This document shows, in pieces, positions 43,857 through 53,059 of a stretch of DNA of 64,000 nucleotides (position 1 is the first letter of the stretch; each line of letters begins with the position of its first letter). The translations under genes and the position numbers were made by a program. The notes under the pieces are model-generated. The model worked only from the letters and a program-made list of their open reading frames with translations, was not told the DNA's origin and did not search any database. The stretch covers positions 182,234-246,233 of the forward strand of contig NZ_LT976854.1 in the NCBI RefSeq assembly GCF_900249755.1, written 5' to 3'. Source of the DNA: Cupriavidus taiwanensis. Lineage in GTDB: Bacteria; Pseudomonadota; Gammaproteobacteria; Burkholderiales; Burkholderiaceae.

Positions 43857-43889
43857 GTATACAAATATTCAGTATAAAAATACGTATAC
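43857..43889. promoter_or_regulatory. paired GTATAC operator-like sites
   Basis: GTATAC occurs at 43857-43862 and 43884-43889 in an AT-rich tract 30-63 bp upstream of the CoA-transferase start. The exact spacing of 27 bp and the location suit a dimeric GntR/FCD repressor; the GntR gene at 40857 is the obvious candidate. Confidence 0.5.
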
Positions 43890-44068
43890 GGACTTTCCAT
43901 GATGCGAAGCCCCGCGGGGTCACGTAGGCTGTGAGTGATTCCTGCCGCCGAGCAGCGCGCACGGCTGCCGTAAATATGCTCATTACATCGCTTCGCAGGC
44001 GTCGCATCGGCTGACACAGCAGCCTTCCCGGAAATGAGCCCCCATTCAGTCAATCCTTCAGGATTCGT

Positions 44069-45049
44069 ATGCTGACAGACGCTATCTGTATTAACAGGAC
44101 CGGAGACCCGGACGTGCTGGAGCCATGCCGGGTAGAGGTTCCGCCGCCGGCCCCGGGCGAGATCCAGCTGCGCCAGTCAGCCATCGGCCTGAACTTCGCC
44201 GATATCTACCAGCGCAAGGGCGCGCATGGCCCGCACGCCGCAGCGCCGTTCCCGGTCACGCTGGGTTCGGTCGGCGCTGGCGAGGTCGTGGCGATCGGCC
44301 CGGGCGTGGACGGCTTCGAGGTGGGCCAGCGGGTGGCGTGCATGCATCCGGGCGCCTACCAGGTGATCCGCAACGTGCCGGCGGGGCGGCTGGTGCCCTT
44401 GCCGGATGCGATCTCCGCGGAGGTGGCCGGCGCCACGCTGCTGCGCGGCCTGACCGCCGAGTACCTGCTGCGCCGGCTCTACGCCGTGCAGCTGGGCGAC
44501 GTGGTGCTGGTGCATGCGGCGGCGGGCGGCATGGGCGTGCTGCTGTCGCAATGGGCGCGCGCGCTGGGCGCGACCGTGATCGGCACCGTGGGCAGCGAGG
44601 CCAAGCGGGCGGTGGCGCTGGCACATGGTTGCCACCATGTCATCAACTACCGCGAGACCGGCTTCGTCGACGCCGTGCTGGCGCCGACCGGCGGCGCGGG
44701 CGTGGCCGTGGTCTACGACGCCGTCGGCAAGGACGTGTTCGTGCCGTCGCTGCAATGCCTGCGGCCGTGCGGCATGGCCATCAACTACGGCACCGCGTCG
44801 GGCGACGTCGAGGCCTTCGACCTGCAGCTGCTGCACGCGCGCTCGCTGATCGTGTCGCGGCCGACGTTGCGTACTTATATTGCCAGCCCGCAGGCGCTGG
44901 CCGCTGCCGCGGCGACGTTGTTCGACGCCGTCGCGGCCGGGCAGTTGCGGCTGGAAGTCACGCACCGCTACCCGCTGGCCGCCGTGCGCGATGCGCACCG
45001 CGACCTGGAAAGCCGCGCTACCACGGGTTCGGCCGTGCTGATTCCCTGA
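44069..45049 (+). CDS. quinone oxidoreductase (zeta-crystallin-like, MDR family)
   Basis: A 326-residue medium-chain dehydrogenase/reductase without the structural zinc cysteines. SAIGLNFADIYQRKGAHG is the QOR signature, and VHAAAGGMGVLLSQWARALG the NADPH-binding AxxGxxG-type loop. Such enzymes reduce quinones or enones by one electron or hydride. It is the first gene of a set with a glutathione S-transferase (15 bp downstream) and an enoyl-CoA hydratase. Confidence 0.92.
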   Translation: MLTDAICINRTGDPDVLEPCRVEVPPPAPGEIQLRQSAIGLNFADIYQRKGAHGPHAAAPFPVTLGSVGAGEVVAIGPGVDGFEVGQRVACMHPGAYQVIRNVPAGRLVPLPDAISAEVAGATLLRGLTAEYLLRRLYAVQLGDVVLVHAAAGGMGVLLSQWARALGATVIGTVGSEAKRAVALAHGCHHVINYRETGFVDAVLAPTGGAGVAVVYDAVGKDVFVPSLQCLRPCGMAINYGTASGDVEAFDLQLLHARSLIVSRPTLRTYIASPQALAAAAATLFDAVAAGQLRLEVTHRYPLAAVRDAHRDLESRATTGSAVLIP

Positions 45050-45064
45050 ACCGCGGAGCGCAAC

Positions 45065-45820
45065 ATGAAACTGTTCCATGGCTGGTTGTCGAGCGCGTCG
45101 CGGCGGGTGCGCCTGTGCCTGGCCGAGAAGGGCATCGCCTATGACAGCGTGCCGGTCGACCTGGCGGCGCAGGAACAGCATACGCCCGCGTTCCTGGCGA
45201 TGAATCCCAACGGCGTGGTGCCGGCGCTGGTGCTGGACGACGGCCGCTTCCTATATGAGAGCGGCACCATCTGCGAATACCTGGACGAGGTCCGCCCGTC
45301 GCCGCCATTGCGGCCCGACGATCCCTACCAGCGCGCGGTGATGCGCAACTTCGTGCGCTGGACCGACGAGAAAGCGCTGCCCAACCTGCTGGTGCTGAAC
45401 TGGAGCCTGGCGCTGCAGCCGGTTGCCGCGCAATGGAGCGATGCCACGCTGGCCGAGCGGCTGGCGCGCATCCCCACCGCCGAGCGCCGCGAAGCATGGC
45501 TGCGCATCGCGCGCCAGCCCTATACCGACGCGGAGAAGCGCCGCACGCTCGACGCGCTGCTGTTGCTGCTGCCGAAGATGGAAGCGATGCTGGCCGATGG
45601 CGACTGGCTCTTCGGCGCGCGCTATACGCTGGCCGATATCGCCGCGACGCCTTTCATCGCGCGCATCGCCGAACTGGCGCCCGCCGCGCTGTCGTCGGCG
45701 CCGGCCGTGGCCGCGTGGTGGCTGCGCGCGCAGGCCCGGCCCGCATTTGCGCAGGCGCGGCTGGAACGCTTTGACATCGCGCTGGCCCGCCGCGGCGTGC
45801 CGGGCGCCGATGACCACTGA
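45065..45820 (+). CDS. glutathione S-transferase family protein
   Basis: A 251-residue GST: thioredoxin-like N-terminal domain (LFHGWLSSASRRVRLCLAEK; NPNGVVPALVLDDGRFLYES with the cis-Pro and the ES glutathione contact) and a helical C-terminal domain with LADGDWLFGARYTLADIAAT. It may detoxify electrophilic intermediates or act as an isomerase/dehalogenase in the pathway of its neighbours. Close spacing to the quinone oxidoreductase (15 bp) and enoyl-CoA hydratase (29 bp) supports one operon. Confidence 0.9.
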   Translation: MKLFHGWLSSASRRVRLCLAEKGIAYDSVPVDLAAQEQHTPAFLAMNPNGVVPALVLDDGRFLYESGTICEYLDEVRPSPPLRPDDPYQRAVMRNFVRWTDEKALPNLLVLNWSLALQPVAAQWSDATLAERLARIPTAERREAWLRIARQPYTDAEKRRTLDALLLLLPKMEAMLADGDWLFGARYTLADIAATPFIARIAELAPAALSSAPAVAAWWLRAQARPAFAQARLERFDIALARRGVPGADDH

Positions 45821-45849
45821 CCCTGAAGATCCCTACTGGAGAATTGCCC

Positions 45850-46608
45850 ATGCAGACTGATGGTTCCCTGCCCTCGCTCGACATTGCCGGTCATGTCGCC
45901 ACGATCACCCTGCGCCGCCCGGAGGTGGCCAACCGTCTGGGACCGGACGACCTGGCAGAACTGCAGCGCCATGTCGAGGCAGTCAATGCCAGCGACGTGC
46001 GCGTGCTGCGCCTGCGCGGCAGCGGCAAGTACTTCTGCAGCGGCTTCGATATCGGCCGGCTCGCGGCCGGGCAGCGCGGCGCCGGTTTCGAGACGTTGGT
46101 CAACGCGCTGGAAGACTGCCGCGCCGTCACCATTGCCGAGATCCACGGCGGCGTCTACGGCGGCGGCACCGACCTGGCGCTCGCCTGCGACTTCCGGCTC
46201 GGCACCCACGCGGTCGACATGTTCATGCCCGCGGCGCGGCTGGGCCTGCATTTCTACCAGCGCGGCATGGAGCGCTATGTCAGCCGGCTGGGGCTGAACC
46301 ACGCCAAGCGCCTGTTCCTGACCGCCGAGCGCATCGATGCCGACGAGATGTTCCGCTGCGGCTTCCTGACCGAACTGCTGCCCGCGGAACGGCTGCGCGA
46401 ACGCGCGGAGCAACTCAGCGACACGGTGGCCGGCCTGGCGCCGCTGGCGGTGCAGGGCATGAAGCGGCACCTGAATGCCATCGGCCGCGGCGCGCTCGAT
46501 GCGGCGGCGCTGGCGGCGGATATCGCCGCGGCGAACCAGTCGCAGGATATCCGCGAAGGCGCGCTGGCCTGGCAGGAGAAGCGCAAGCCGCGGTTCAGCG
46601 GTACCTGA
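45850..46608 (+). CDS. enoyl-CoA hydratase/isomerase family protein
   Basis: A 252-residue crotonase-fold protein. LDIAGHVATITLRRPEVANR at the N-terminus, the oxyanion-hole block LRGSGKYFCSGFDIGRLAAG and the second one IHGGVYGGGTDLALACDFRL are clear. The usual second catalytic Glu region reads ARLGLHFYQRGMERYVSRLG, not the typical hydratase pattern, so hydratase activity is not assured. TGGAGAATTGCCC precedes the ATG at 45850. Confidence 0.88.
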   Translation: MQTDGSLPSLDIAGHVATITLRRPEVANRLGPDDLAELQRHVEAVNASDVRVLRLRGSGKYFCSGFDIGRLAAGQRGAGFETLVNALEDCRAVTIAEIHGGVYGGGTDLALACDFRLGTHAVDMFMPAARLGLHFYQRGMERYVSRLGLNHAKRLFLTAERIDADEMFRCGFLTELLPAERLRERAEQLSDTVAGLAPLAVQGMKRHLNAIGRGALDAAALAADIAAANQSQDIREGALAWQEKRKPRFSGT

Positions 46609-46621
46609 CGCACCGGCAGTT

Positions 46622-46646
46622 GCAGGCGGCCGCGATGACCGCCTGC
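46622..46646 (+). terminator. hairpin after the enoyl-CoA hydratase gene
   Basis: GCAGGCGG and CCGCCTGC form a perfect 8-bp stem with a 9-base loop 13 bp past the stop; no T-run. Confidence 0.45.
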
Positions 46647-46887
46647 GCTGCTGTCGTGACTCCCCGCGCACACCATCGTCCATGCCCCTCTCTGGTGGGG
46701 ATCAGTTTGCCGCGACCCTACCGTTAGCCACCGCAACATAGAGCACGGATCAAGACCATGGCCAGGGCAATGCGCACCATGCCGGGCGAGATACCGCGCC
46801 GCCGACAGGAACGGGCGCACAGTGGCCAGGGTTAGGACCATAACAACGGAAGCGCATACGTCTTCTTGGACGGTAAGGGGAGTGATC

Positions 46888-48522
46888 ATGAATATCAGGA
46901 GTCTGTCTATCCGCACGCGGCTGCTGGCCGGGTTCGGCACGCTGGCAGGCGTGGTGCTGGTCGTGTCGGCGTATTCGCTGCATGCGCTTGGCGAGGCGAC
47001 GGCGGGTTTCAATGACTACCTGAACGGGCTCAATGCCCGGGCAGAAGTGGCATCGCAGGTGCGCAGCGCGGTCGACCGGCGTGCCATTGCGGCGCGCAAC
47101 CTGGTGCTGATAACGGATGCGGCGGAGCTGGAGCGCGAGAAGGCCGACGCGCTGCGCGCGCATGCAGACGTGCAGGCCCGGCTGACGCGGCTCAGCGAGA
47201 TGGTGCGCCAGCCCGGCGTCAGCGAGGAAGCGCGCAAGCTGGTCGAGGAAGTGGCCAGGGTCGAGACGCAGTATGGGCCGGTCGCCACCGGCATCGTCGG
47301 ACTGGCGGTCGAGCGCAAGGTCGAGGAAGCCATCGCGCGCATCGACAAGCAATGCCGTCCGTTGCTGGCGGCGCTGATCAAGTCGACCGATGCCTACGCG
47401 GAATTCACCAGGCAGCGCCAGAAGGACATGGAGCACAGGCTCGCGGCGGACTACGAACGCCAGCGCAACCTGCTGATCCTGATTTCGCTGGTGTCCGCGG
47501 TGATTGCGCTGGCCGGCGGCGTGCTGATCACGCGTGCCATCACGCGGCCGATCCAGCGTGCCGTCGAGGTGGCCGGCACCGTTGCCAGCGGCGACCTGGG
47601 CGCGCGCATCGAGGTGGACCGCCATGACGAGACCGGCCGCCTGCTGGCGGCATTGCGCGACATGAACGAGCGCCTGACCGCCACCGTCACCCGCGTGCGC
47701 GCCGGCAGCGGCAATATCGCCATCAGCACCAGCGAGATCGCGCGCGGCAATGCCGACCTGAGCAGCCGCACCGAGGAGCAGGCGGCGTCGCTGGAGCAGA
47801 CCGCGGCCAGCATGGAAGAGCTGACCGAGACCGTGCGCCAGAACACCGAGAACGCGCGCCAGGCCAGCCAGCTCGCGCGCAGCGCCGCCGATGTGGCGCA
47901 TCGCGGCAGCACCACGGTGCAGCGCGTGGTCGGCACCATGCAGGACATCAGCGCCAGCTCGAGCAAGATCGCGGAGATCACCGGCATCATCGAGGGCATT
48001 GCCTTCCAGACCAATATCCTCGCGCTGAACGCGGCGGTGGAAGCGGCGCGCGCCGGCGAGCAGGGACGCGGCTTTGCCGTGGTCGCCAGCGAGGTGCGCG
48101 GTCTGGCGCAGCGCTCGTCGAGCGCGGCCAAGGAGATCAAGGAGCTGATCGAGGCGTCGGGGCGGCAGGTGCAGGATGGTTCGTCGCTGGCTACCGAGGC
48201 CGGCCAGACCATGGCCGAGGTCACCCAGGCGGTGGCGCGCGTAACCGGCATCGTCGAGGAAATCGCCACCGCGTCGGCCGAGCAGACCCGCGGCATCGAA
48301 CAGGTCAACCAGGCCATCGTGCAGATCGACCAGGTGACGCAGCAGAACGCGTCGCTGGTGAGCGAGGCGGCCAACGCATCGCGCGCGCTGGAAGAGCAGG
48401 GCCGCGAGCTGAGCGAGGTGGTGGCGTTCTTCCGGCTGCCCGGCGAAGCGGCGGCCATGTCTTCAGGCACCGGCGCGCAGGCTGCGCCCCGGCGCGCGGC
48501 GCACCAGCTGGCCGCCGCGTAG
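46888..48522 (+). CDS. methyl-accepting chemotaxis protein
   Basis: A 544-residue chemoreceptor: TM1 about residues 12-33 ([20 protein letters not shown]), a four-helix-bundle periplasmic sensor, TM2 about 194-217 ([20 protein letters not shown]), HAMP, then the cytoplasmic signalling hairpin with [20 protein letters not shown] and the hairpin tip [20 protein letters not shown], which contacts CheA/CheW. The C-terminus lacks a CheR-tethering pentapeptide. ATG 46888 follows AAGGGGAGTGATC. Ligand unknown. Confidence 0.93.
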   Translation: MNIRSLSIRTRLLAGFGTLAGVVLVVSAYSLHALGEATAGFNDYLNGLNARAEVASQVRSAVDRRAIAARNLVLITDAAELEREKADALRAHADVQARLTRLSEMVRQPGVSEEARKLVEEVARVETQYGPVATGIVGLAVERKVEEAIARIDKQCRPLLAALIKSTDAYAEFTRQRQKDMEHRLAADYERQRNLLILISLVSAVIALAGGVLITRAITRPIQRAVEVAGTVASGDLGARIEVDRHDETGRLLAALRDMNERLTATVTRVRAGSGNIAISTSEIARGNADLSSRTEEQAASLEQTAASMEELTETVRQNTENARQASQLARSAADVAHRGSTTVQRVVGTMQDISASSSKIAEITGIIEGIAFQTNILALNAAVEAARAGEQGRGFAVVASEVRGLAQRSSSAAKEIKELIEASGRQVQDGSSLATEAGQTMAEVTQAVARVTGIVEEIATASAEQTRGIEQVNQAIVQIDQVTQQNASLVSEAANASRALEEQGRELSEVVAFFRLPGEAAAMSSGTGAQAAPRRAAHQLAAA

Positions 48523-48573
48523 CGGCAAGCCCGGGAAGGCGGCGCGGGCGGCGCGGGCGGCGCATGCCCGCGC

Positions 48574-49479
48574 TCAGCCTTTCGGCTCCGTTCCGGCGTC
48601 GACCCCTTGCTTGACGAAGGCCCTGACCGCCGGCGACATCTCGCGCCGGCGATAGGCCAGCGCGAGATGCACGGCCAGGCGGAAATCCGCGACCGGTTTG
48701 AAGAAGACGCCGGGCTGCGAGAAGTTCTGCATGGACTCCGGCACGATGGCGATCCCGTACCCGGCGGAAGCAAGGCTGGTGGCCGAAATGAAATCCTGGA
48801 CGCGATACTCGAGGCGTGGCGTGAACCCGCCCGCCTTCCCCAGGGCAGTCAGCGCGAAGCCGAACCCTTCCTCGTCGGCAAACTGCGGCACGATGAACGG
48901 TTGATCGGCAAGCTCCCGGGCCGCAACCGGTCCGCGCCTGGCCAGCGGGTGGTGGCTTGCCATCGCAGTCAGCAACCGTTCTGTCTGCACGATCTTCGTC
49001 TCGATGCCCGCCGGGCAGAGTCGCCGCGGCCTGACGATCCCCACATCGATCCGGCCTTCGCTCAGCGCGTCGAGCTGGCGTGGCGTCTCCATCGGAAAGA
49101 CTTCGACCCGCACCAGTTCGTGATGCTTGCGGAAGTCGCCCAGCATCCTCGACAAGAGCCCGGTGCTGACACCGGAGGCGACGTAGCCAATCCGGATAAC
49201 CCCCGCCAGCCCCCTGGCAGCCAGCCGGCCGACCTGGTCGGCACGCTCGATGTGGCGCAATGCCGCTTCCGCTTCCGCGTAGAACAGCCGCCCGGCATCC
49301 GTCAGCGAGACCGGCTTGCGCTTGTTGCGGTTCAGCAGCGTGACGCCAAGGTCCTTCTCCAGCCGTTGCACCTGGGTACTCAGGCCCGACTGGGCGAGGC
49401 CCAGGCGATCGGCGGCCTTGGCAAAGTGAAGTTCCTCGGCGACCGCCAGGAAACACTGCAGCTGACGTACATCTAGCAT
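48574..49479 (-). CDS. LysR family transcriptional regulator
   Basis: A 301-residue LysR regulator: N-terminal HTH (MLDVRQLQCFLAVAEELHFA, KAADRLGLAQSGLSTQVQRL) and a periplasmic-binding-like effector domain (VIRIGYVASGVSTGLLSRML onwards). ATG 49479 is the natural start; the longer frame upstream reads through the promoter. It is divergent from an acyl-CoA dehydrogenase operon, which it probably activates in response to a pathway acid or CoA ester. Confidence 0.92.
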   Translation of the reverse strand: MLDVRQLQCFLAVAEELHFAKAADRLGLAQSGLSTQVQRLEKDLGVTLLNRNKRKPVSLTDAGRLFYAEAEAALRHIERADQVGRLAARGLAGVIRIGYVASGVSTGLLSRMLGDFRKHHELVRVEVFPMETPRQLDALSEGRIDVGIVRPRRLCPAGIETKIVQTERLLTAMASHHPLARRGPVAARELADQPFIVPQFADEEGFGFALTALGKAGGFTPRLEYRVQDFISATSLASAGYGIAIVPESMQNFSQPGVFFKPVADFRLAVHLALAYRRREMSPAVRAFVKQGVDAGTEPKG

Positions 49480-49497
49480 TCGTTTAATCACAAAAGC

Positions 49498-49511
49498 GGA
49501 ACAAATATTCC
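49498..49511. promoter_or_regulatory. LysR-type site candidate in the divergent promoter
   Basis: GGAA-CAAATA-TTCC is an interrupted palindrome 20 bp upstream of the LysR start and about 85 bp upstream of the acyl-CoA dehydrogenase start, a usual place for an autoregulatory LysR site. Confidence 0.35.
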
Positions 49512-49596
49512 TGCATGCTAGCTGGTACGTATCAAAGATTCCAGATGAAATGAAGCCATCGAACACCGAGCGGCACGCATTTCCTGGAGAAGACAA

Positions 49597-50772
49597 ATGA
49601 ACGAGCTGTGGCACCCGCAACTGGGCGAGTCCGAATTGAAGTGGCAGCAGAAGGCGCAGGCATTGGCTGCGCAAGCGTTTGCGCCGCTGGCCGATGAAAT
49701 CGACCGCGACCAGCGCTACCCGGTCGAGCATCTCCCCAGGCTGCTGGACGCGAAGATCTCCGGCATGTTCGTGCCGAAGGCATACGGCGGCGAAGGGGCG
49801 TCGCTGACTGCGGTCGTCGCCGTGGTCGAAGCCGTGGCGCAAGGGTGTGCGTCAACGTCGGCGATTCTGGCGGCGCTGGCGCTGGGCGCGTTTCCGATCC
49901 TGCTGGCCGGCAGCGAAGCGCAGAAGCAGGCGCTGCTCGGCGGGCTGGCGCAGCGCGGCGATGCGGTGAACTTTGCGCTCAGCGAACGCGAAGCGGGCTC
50001 CGACCCGTCGGCCATCCAGACCGTGGCGGTTCGCGAAGGCGATGGCTGGCGGATCCGCGGCGAGAAGTGCTGGCTGGGCAATGGCGGCCACTCGCAGCAT
50101 TTCATCGTTTTTGCCCGCACCGGCGGCGCGGCAGCGCGCAAGGCGGTTTCGGCATTCGTGGTGCCGCGCGATACCGACGGTCTCGTCGTTGACTTCTACG
50201 AAGACAAGATGGGCATCCGCGGCACGACCACGACCAATCTCAAGCTCGACGTCCGGGTGCCGGCAGACAGCCTGGTCGGAGCCGAAGGCGATGGCCTGAA
50301 GCTGGCGCTGGCCACGCTGACCGTCGGCCGCGTGGTCGTGGCCGCGCAGGCCAACGGCATCGCGCTGTGCGCGTATGACTCGGCAAGGCGCTACGCGGTG
50401 ACCCGCAACACCTTCGGCCATCCGCTGATCGACCACCAGGGCGTCGGCTTCAAGCTGGCCGATGCCGCCATGAACCTGTCGGCGGCGCGCATGTTCACCT
50501 ACGAAGCCGCCCGCGCCTATGACCAGGGCAGAGACATCGGCACGCTCGGCGCGATGGCCAAGCTTTATGCCAGCGAGGTCTCGCACGATGTGGTGGACGA
50601 CGCCGTGCAGATCCTGGGCGGGCGCGGCTACGTGAAGCCGAATGTCGTCGAGCGCTGCTATCGCGACCAGCGCATTGTCGAGATCTACGAAGGCACGTCC
50701 GAGATCCAGCGCGTCGTGCTCGCGCGCGCCGTAAAGAAGGGTGCGCTCGCCGATATCGAGGCCGCCAAATGA
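49597..50772 (+). CDS. acyl-CoA dehydrogenase
   Basis: A 391-residue FAD-dependent acyl-CoA dehydrogenase. FALSEREAGSDPSAIQTVAV and GEKCWLGNGGHSQHFIVFAR form the middle-domain flavin region; the C-terminal block VQILGGRGYVKPNVVERCYR and IVEIYEGTSEIQRVVLAR are signature elements. It passes electrons to ETF. First gene of an operon with a protein of unknown function (4-bp overlap), a CoA-transferase and a Bug receptor: uptake, activation and oxidation of one organic acid. Confidence 0.94.
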   Translation: MNELWHPQLGESELKWQQKAQALAAQAFAPLADEIDRDQRYPVEHLPRLLDAKISGMFVPKAYGGEGASLTAVVAVVEAVAQGCASTSAILAALALGAFPILLAGSEAQKQALLGGLAQRGDAVNFALSEREAGSDPSAIQTVAVREGDGWRIRGEKCWLGNGGHSQHFIVFARTGGAAARKAVSAFVVPRDTDGLVVDFYEDKMGIRGTTTTNLKLDVRVPADSLVGAEGDGLKLALATLTVGRVVVAAQANGIALCAYDSARRYAVTRNTFGHPLIDHQGVGFKLADAAMNLSAARMFTYEAARAYDQGRDIGTLGAMAKLYASEVSHDVVDDAVQILGGRGYVKPNVVERCYRDQRIVEIYEGTSEIQRVVLARAVKKGALADIEAAK

Positions 50773-51854
50773 CGCAGGCGAATCCAATGTACGCAGGCAT
50801 GCCTGAAGCCAGCTCGGAAGCCAACCCGCCGCAGGCAGGCTGGCGGGCAGTCGCCGGGCTCTACCACGCCTTCTTCACCGGCATCGTCCTTTCGACCGTG
50901 ACCCGCAAGGGCACGCCGGCGGCCGCGGAACTGGTCTACGAGATTTTCTGCCGCCAGCGCCAGGAGCGCTTCGTGGCCGGACTGCGCAAGCTTGGCATCG
51001 ACGGGCTCCCGCCAGCGGTAGCGGCCGCGCAGTATCACTACCTGTCCAACCATATCGGCGGCGTCGCGGTTCAGTACATGTACGAGAGCGACAGGAAGGC
51101 ATGGATTCGCTACAACGCCCCGCGCTGGATCTGGTCTGGCACGGCACTGTGCGGCATCCCTTCCGAGGTGTCGCGCGCCATGCTGGCGGGCTGGCATGCA
51201 CAGAACGGCGTGACGCTCGGCAAGCCCCGGCTGGGCTTTGTCTGCACCAAGCAAGCGGCAGACGGCGATTCCGGCCTCGAAGGCTACTACTACGAGTACG
51301 ACCACGACCTCGAACCGCATGAACGGCTGCGCTTTGCGCGGCATGAAGAGGCACCGGACTTCGACGCGGCCGCCGCACCGACGCTGCCCACGGACACCTG
51401 GCCACAGGCGCGGCTCGACAAGGCGAAACGCAACTATGCAATGGAATACGTTCGCACCGCTCTGCCCGTTGCCGTGAACCTGTGGGGCCCGCATGAAGCG
51501 GAGCGGCTCCTGCGCCTGACCGCGAAGATGATTGGCATGCAGTTCTATCACGAGACCGCGGCGCAGCTCGGCACGCCAGTCGACAAGTCCGCTGCCAGCT
51601 TCGCCAGGTTTATGCAGGCCCTGGCCAGGGCGCAGGACGACGCCTGCGAGATCGGCGGCTTCGGTACGCAGGTGTACCAGCGCGGCTGGACGCTGATGGA
51701 TCCGGTGGCCGATGCACATCCCTGTGTCGCCGACGCGTGGTGTGGACTGCTCGAAGGCGCCCTTGCCGCGCATAACCATCGCCTGTCCTTGAAAACCAGC
51801 TGGCACAAGGGCAAGGACGGCTATGCCTTTGAGTGGGCAATCGAAGGGGATTGA
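50769..51854 (+). CDS. protein of unknown function in the acyl-CoA operon
   Basis: A 361-residue soluble protein with no recognised family. It has no signal peptide; there are several Trp/Tyr/His-rich segments (AAAQYHYLSNHIGGVAVQYM, RYNAPRWIWSGTALCGIPSE, GYYYEYDHDLEPHERLRF) and a C-terminal half with QFYHETAAQLGTPVDKSAAS and RLSLKTSWHKGKDGYAFEW. The conserved-looking aromatic and His residues hint at an enzyme. ATG 50769 overlaps the acyl-CoA dehydrogenase stop by 4 bp, and the CoA-transferase starts 1 bp after its own stop, so all three are tightly coupled in translation and likely act in the same pathway. Confidence 0.8.
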   Translation: MTQANPMYAGMPEASSEANPPQAGWRAVAGLYHAFFTGIVLSTVTRKGTPAAAELVYEIFCRQRQERFVAGLRKLGIDGLPPAVAAAQYHYLSNHIGGVAVQYMYESDRKAWIRYNAPRWIWSGTALCGIPSEVSRAMLAGWHAQNGVTLGKPRLGFVCTKQAADGDSGLEGYYYEYDHDLEPHERLRFARHEEAPDFDAAAAPTLPTDTWPQARLDKAKRNYAMEYVRTALPVAVNLWGPHEAERLLRLTAKMIGMQFYHETAAQLGTPVDKSAASFARFMQALARAQDDACEIGGFGTQVYQRGWTLMDPVADAHPCVADAWCGLLEGALAAHNHRLSLKTSWHKGKDGYAFEWAIEGD

Positions 51855-51855
51855 G

Positions 51856-53022
51856 ATGGCCGATGCAAGCAGCAATGACTCGGTCCGCGGGGCGCTGTCC
51901 GGCCTGCGCGTGGTCGATGCCTCGCGCGTGCTGGCGGGCCCGTTCTGCGGACAGATCCTTGGCGACCACGGCGCCGACGTGATCAAGATCGAAGCACCGG
52001 AAGGCGATGAGTGCAGGGGCTTCGGTCCGCCTTTCGTCGAGGGTGCCTCAGCGTACTTCCGCGCCGTCAACCGGAACAAGCGCAGCCTGGTCATCGACAT
52101 GAACCTTGCGGCAGACCGGGAGGTCTTCTGGCAGCTGCTGGAGACGGCCGATGTCCTGATCGAGAACTTCAAGCCGAGCACGCTGGAGACCTGGGGCATC
52201 GACCGGCCCTCCAGCATTACCGAGCGCTTCCCGCGGCTGATTCACTGCCGGATCACCGGCTTTGGCGACGATGGCCCGCTTGGCAGGCTGCCCGGCTACG
52301 ATGCCGCGGTCCAGGCCATGGCGGGCCTGATCAGCATCAACGGCGAGCCCGGGGGCAATCCGGTCCGGCTGGGCGTGCCGGTGGTTGACCTGACCACCGG
52401 CATGAATGCCGCGATGGCCGTGCTGCTGGCCTTGAATGCGCGCCACCGGACCGGGCGCGGCCAGCTTGCCGATGTCAGCCTGTACGACTCCGCCGTGTCG
52501 GTCGCGCATCCGTTCATGACGAACTTCCTGGCCTCGGGCGAGACCCCGCGGCCGACCGGAAACAGTCATCCCAATATCGTTCCGTACGACGTGTTCCAGA
52601 CCGCAACCTGCCCGCTGTTCGTCGCGGTGGCCAATGACCGCCTGTTCGGCAAGCTGTGCCAGGCATTGGGTGCCGGGCACCTGCCGGACGACGAGCGCTT
52701 TGCCACCAATCGCCAGCGCGTGGCCCATCGCGAGGCGCTGACCGCCGAGTTGTCCAGGGCCTTTGCCACGGTGGACGGCGAGTCCTTCGGCAAGGCGCTG
52801 CTGGCCCGGAACGTCCCGGCGGCGCCGATCCTGAGCATCGCCGACGTTGCCGCGGCCCCCCACACCTTGCACCGGCAGATGGTGGTCCGGCATGGCGACT
52901 ACATCGGTCCCGGCGTTCCGATCAAGCTCAGCGGTACGCCGGCGTCGATCCGGAGCGGCCCGCCCGCATTGGGCGGCCTGAGCGGTGCAGCCGGCGAAGC
53001 GGCATCCCTCTGGAAGCAGTAA
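51856..53022 (+). CDS. CaiB/BaiF-type (class III) CoA-transferase
   Basis: A 388-residue class III CoA-transferase: SGLRVVDASRVLAGPFCGQI, GADVIKIEAPEGDECRGFGP, NRNKRSLVIDMNLAADREVF and the catalytic Asp178 in PVVDLTTGMNAAMAV. AAGGGGATTGAG precedes ATG 51856. It probably activates the acid that the acyl-CoA dehydrogenase upstream oxidises; the paired Bug receptor follows 37 bp downstream. Confidence 0.93.
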   Translation: MADASSNDSVRGALSGLRVVDASRVLAGPFCGQILGDHGADVIKIEAPEGDECRGFGPPFVEGASAYFRAVNRNKRSLVIDMNLAADREVFWQLLETADVLIENFKPSTLETWGIDRPSSITERFPRLIHCRITGFGDDGPLGRLPGYDAAVQAMAGLISINGEPGGNPVRLGVPVVDLTTGMNAAMAVLLALNARHRTGRGQLADVSLYDSAVSVAHPFMTNFLASGETPRPTGNSHPNIVPYDVFQTATCPLFVAVANDRLFGKLCQALGAGHLPDDERFATNRQRVAHREALTAELSRAFATVDGESFGKALLARNVPAAPILSIADVAAAPHTLHRQMVVRHGDYIGPGVPIKLSGTPASIRSGPPALGGLSGAAGEAASLWKQ

Positions 53023-53059
53023 CTCGTCAGCAAGACGAGAACCATTACAGGAGACAAAA

